Shown here: piece by piece, positions 15,661 through 15,752 of the stretch
Numbering within the stretch: position 1 is the stretch's first letter
Layout of the letters: each line of letters begins with the position of its first letter
From: an uncultured Lachnospiraceae bacterium
GTDB lineage: Bacteria; Bacillota; Clostridia; Lachnospirales; Lachnospiraceae
DNA: 15,752 nt
Direction of reading: 5' to 3'
Assembly (NCBI GenBank): GCA_905193085.1
Contig: CAJJNI010000035.1
Location: 1-15,752 of the forward strand
The notes under the pieces: model-generated
The model's database searches: none
What the model was told of the DNA's origin: nothing
Seen by the model: only the letters and a program-made list of their open reading frames with translations
Program-made: the position numbers and the translations under genes

Positions 15661-15690
15661 AAAAAAAAGCCCCTGAAAACTCAGGAGCTT
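15661..15690 (-). terminator. Intrinsic terminator of rpsU
   Basis: On the minus strand, a 9-bp stem (AGCTCCTGA pairing with TCAGGGGCT, including one G-U pair) closes a 4-base loop and runs into eight T residues. It starts 15 bases after the rpsU stop and separates rpsU from the alaS operon. Confidence 0.95.
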
Positions 15691-15704
15691 TTAACTTGTT
15701 AAAA

Positions 15705-15752
15705 CTAGTTATATTTTCTTTTTCTAGCAGCTTCAGATTTCTTCTTACGCTT
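15705..15752 (-). CDS. rpsU: 30S ribosomal protein S21, C-terminal end (cut by window edge)
   Basis: Last 15 codons and TAG stop of a very basic protein ending KRKKKSEAARKRKYN, the characteristic C-terminus of Firmicutes ribosomal protein S21, a small-subunit protein located near the 3' end of 16S rRNA. The rest lies outside the window. Its presence beside the yqfC-yqfD-phoH-ybeY group agrees with the rpsU neighbourhood of Bacillus, where rpsU precedes these genes. An intrinsic terminator follows directly. Identification rests on a short stretch, but composition, sequence and context all agree. Confidence 0.88.
   Translation of the reverse strand, partial: KRKKKSEAARKRKYN

Noticed and set aside
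1..15752. CRISPR array, insertion sequence, phage or defence system
   Set aside because: No regularly spaced repeats, transposase, integrase, nuclease or toxin-antitoxin motifs are visible; every long minus-strand frame is accounted for by the genes listed.

Overview
The window looks like chromosomal DNA from a low-GC, spore-forming member of the Clostridia, most likely Lachnospiraceae. The basis is the AT-rich base composition, strong AGGAG-type ribosome binding sites, the sporulation genes yqfC and yqfD next to phoH and ybeY, and the character of the rpsU, alaS, topoisomerase and gltX proteins. The species cannot be named from sequence alone. Every supported gene lies on the minus strand, so transcription runs from the high coordinates to the low ones. 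Coding density is high and there is no mobile element, CRISPR array, rRNA or tRNA.

In transcription order, the right edge holds the last codons of rpsU (ribosomal protein S21) and its intrinsic terminator. A short intergenic region with several inverted repeats and a good sigma-A promoter follows. That promoter drives a 44-residue membrane protein whose stop codon abuts the ribosome binding site of alaS (alanyl-tRNA synthetase). Five bases after alaS comes a GPH-family sugar/cation symporter. A compact block follows: yqfC, yqfD, phoH, ybeY and a MurJ/SpoVB-type flippase. yqfC and yqfD belong to mother-cell sporulation, PhoH is an RNA-associated ATPase, and YbeY is an rRNA-processing endonuclease. 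A possible sigma-E promoter precedes yqfC. Next is a membrane-anchored protein with a BofC-like C-terminus behind a possible sigma-G promoter.

The left part starts with a two-gene type II topoisomerase operon, called parE-parC because the A subunit lacks a GyrA box. It has its own sigma-A promoter and a LexA-like box just upstream. A membrane-anchored SGNH hydrolase and the first 52 codons of gltX (glutamyl-tRNA synthetase) finish the window.

I found no convincing undescribed multi-gene system. The observations most worth checking are: yqfD has no ordinary start codon where its conserved N-terminus and ribosome binding site place one; the parE promoter carries a LexA-like box and a separate palindrome over its -35; the SGNH hydrolase has a C-terminal membrane anchor but no signal peptide; and an unrecognised small membrane protein is coupled to alaS where a T-box might have been expected.
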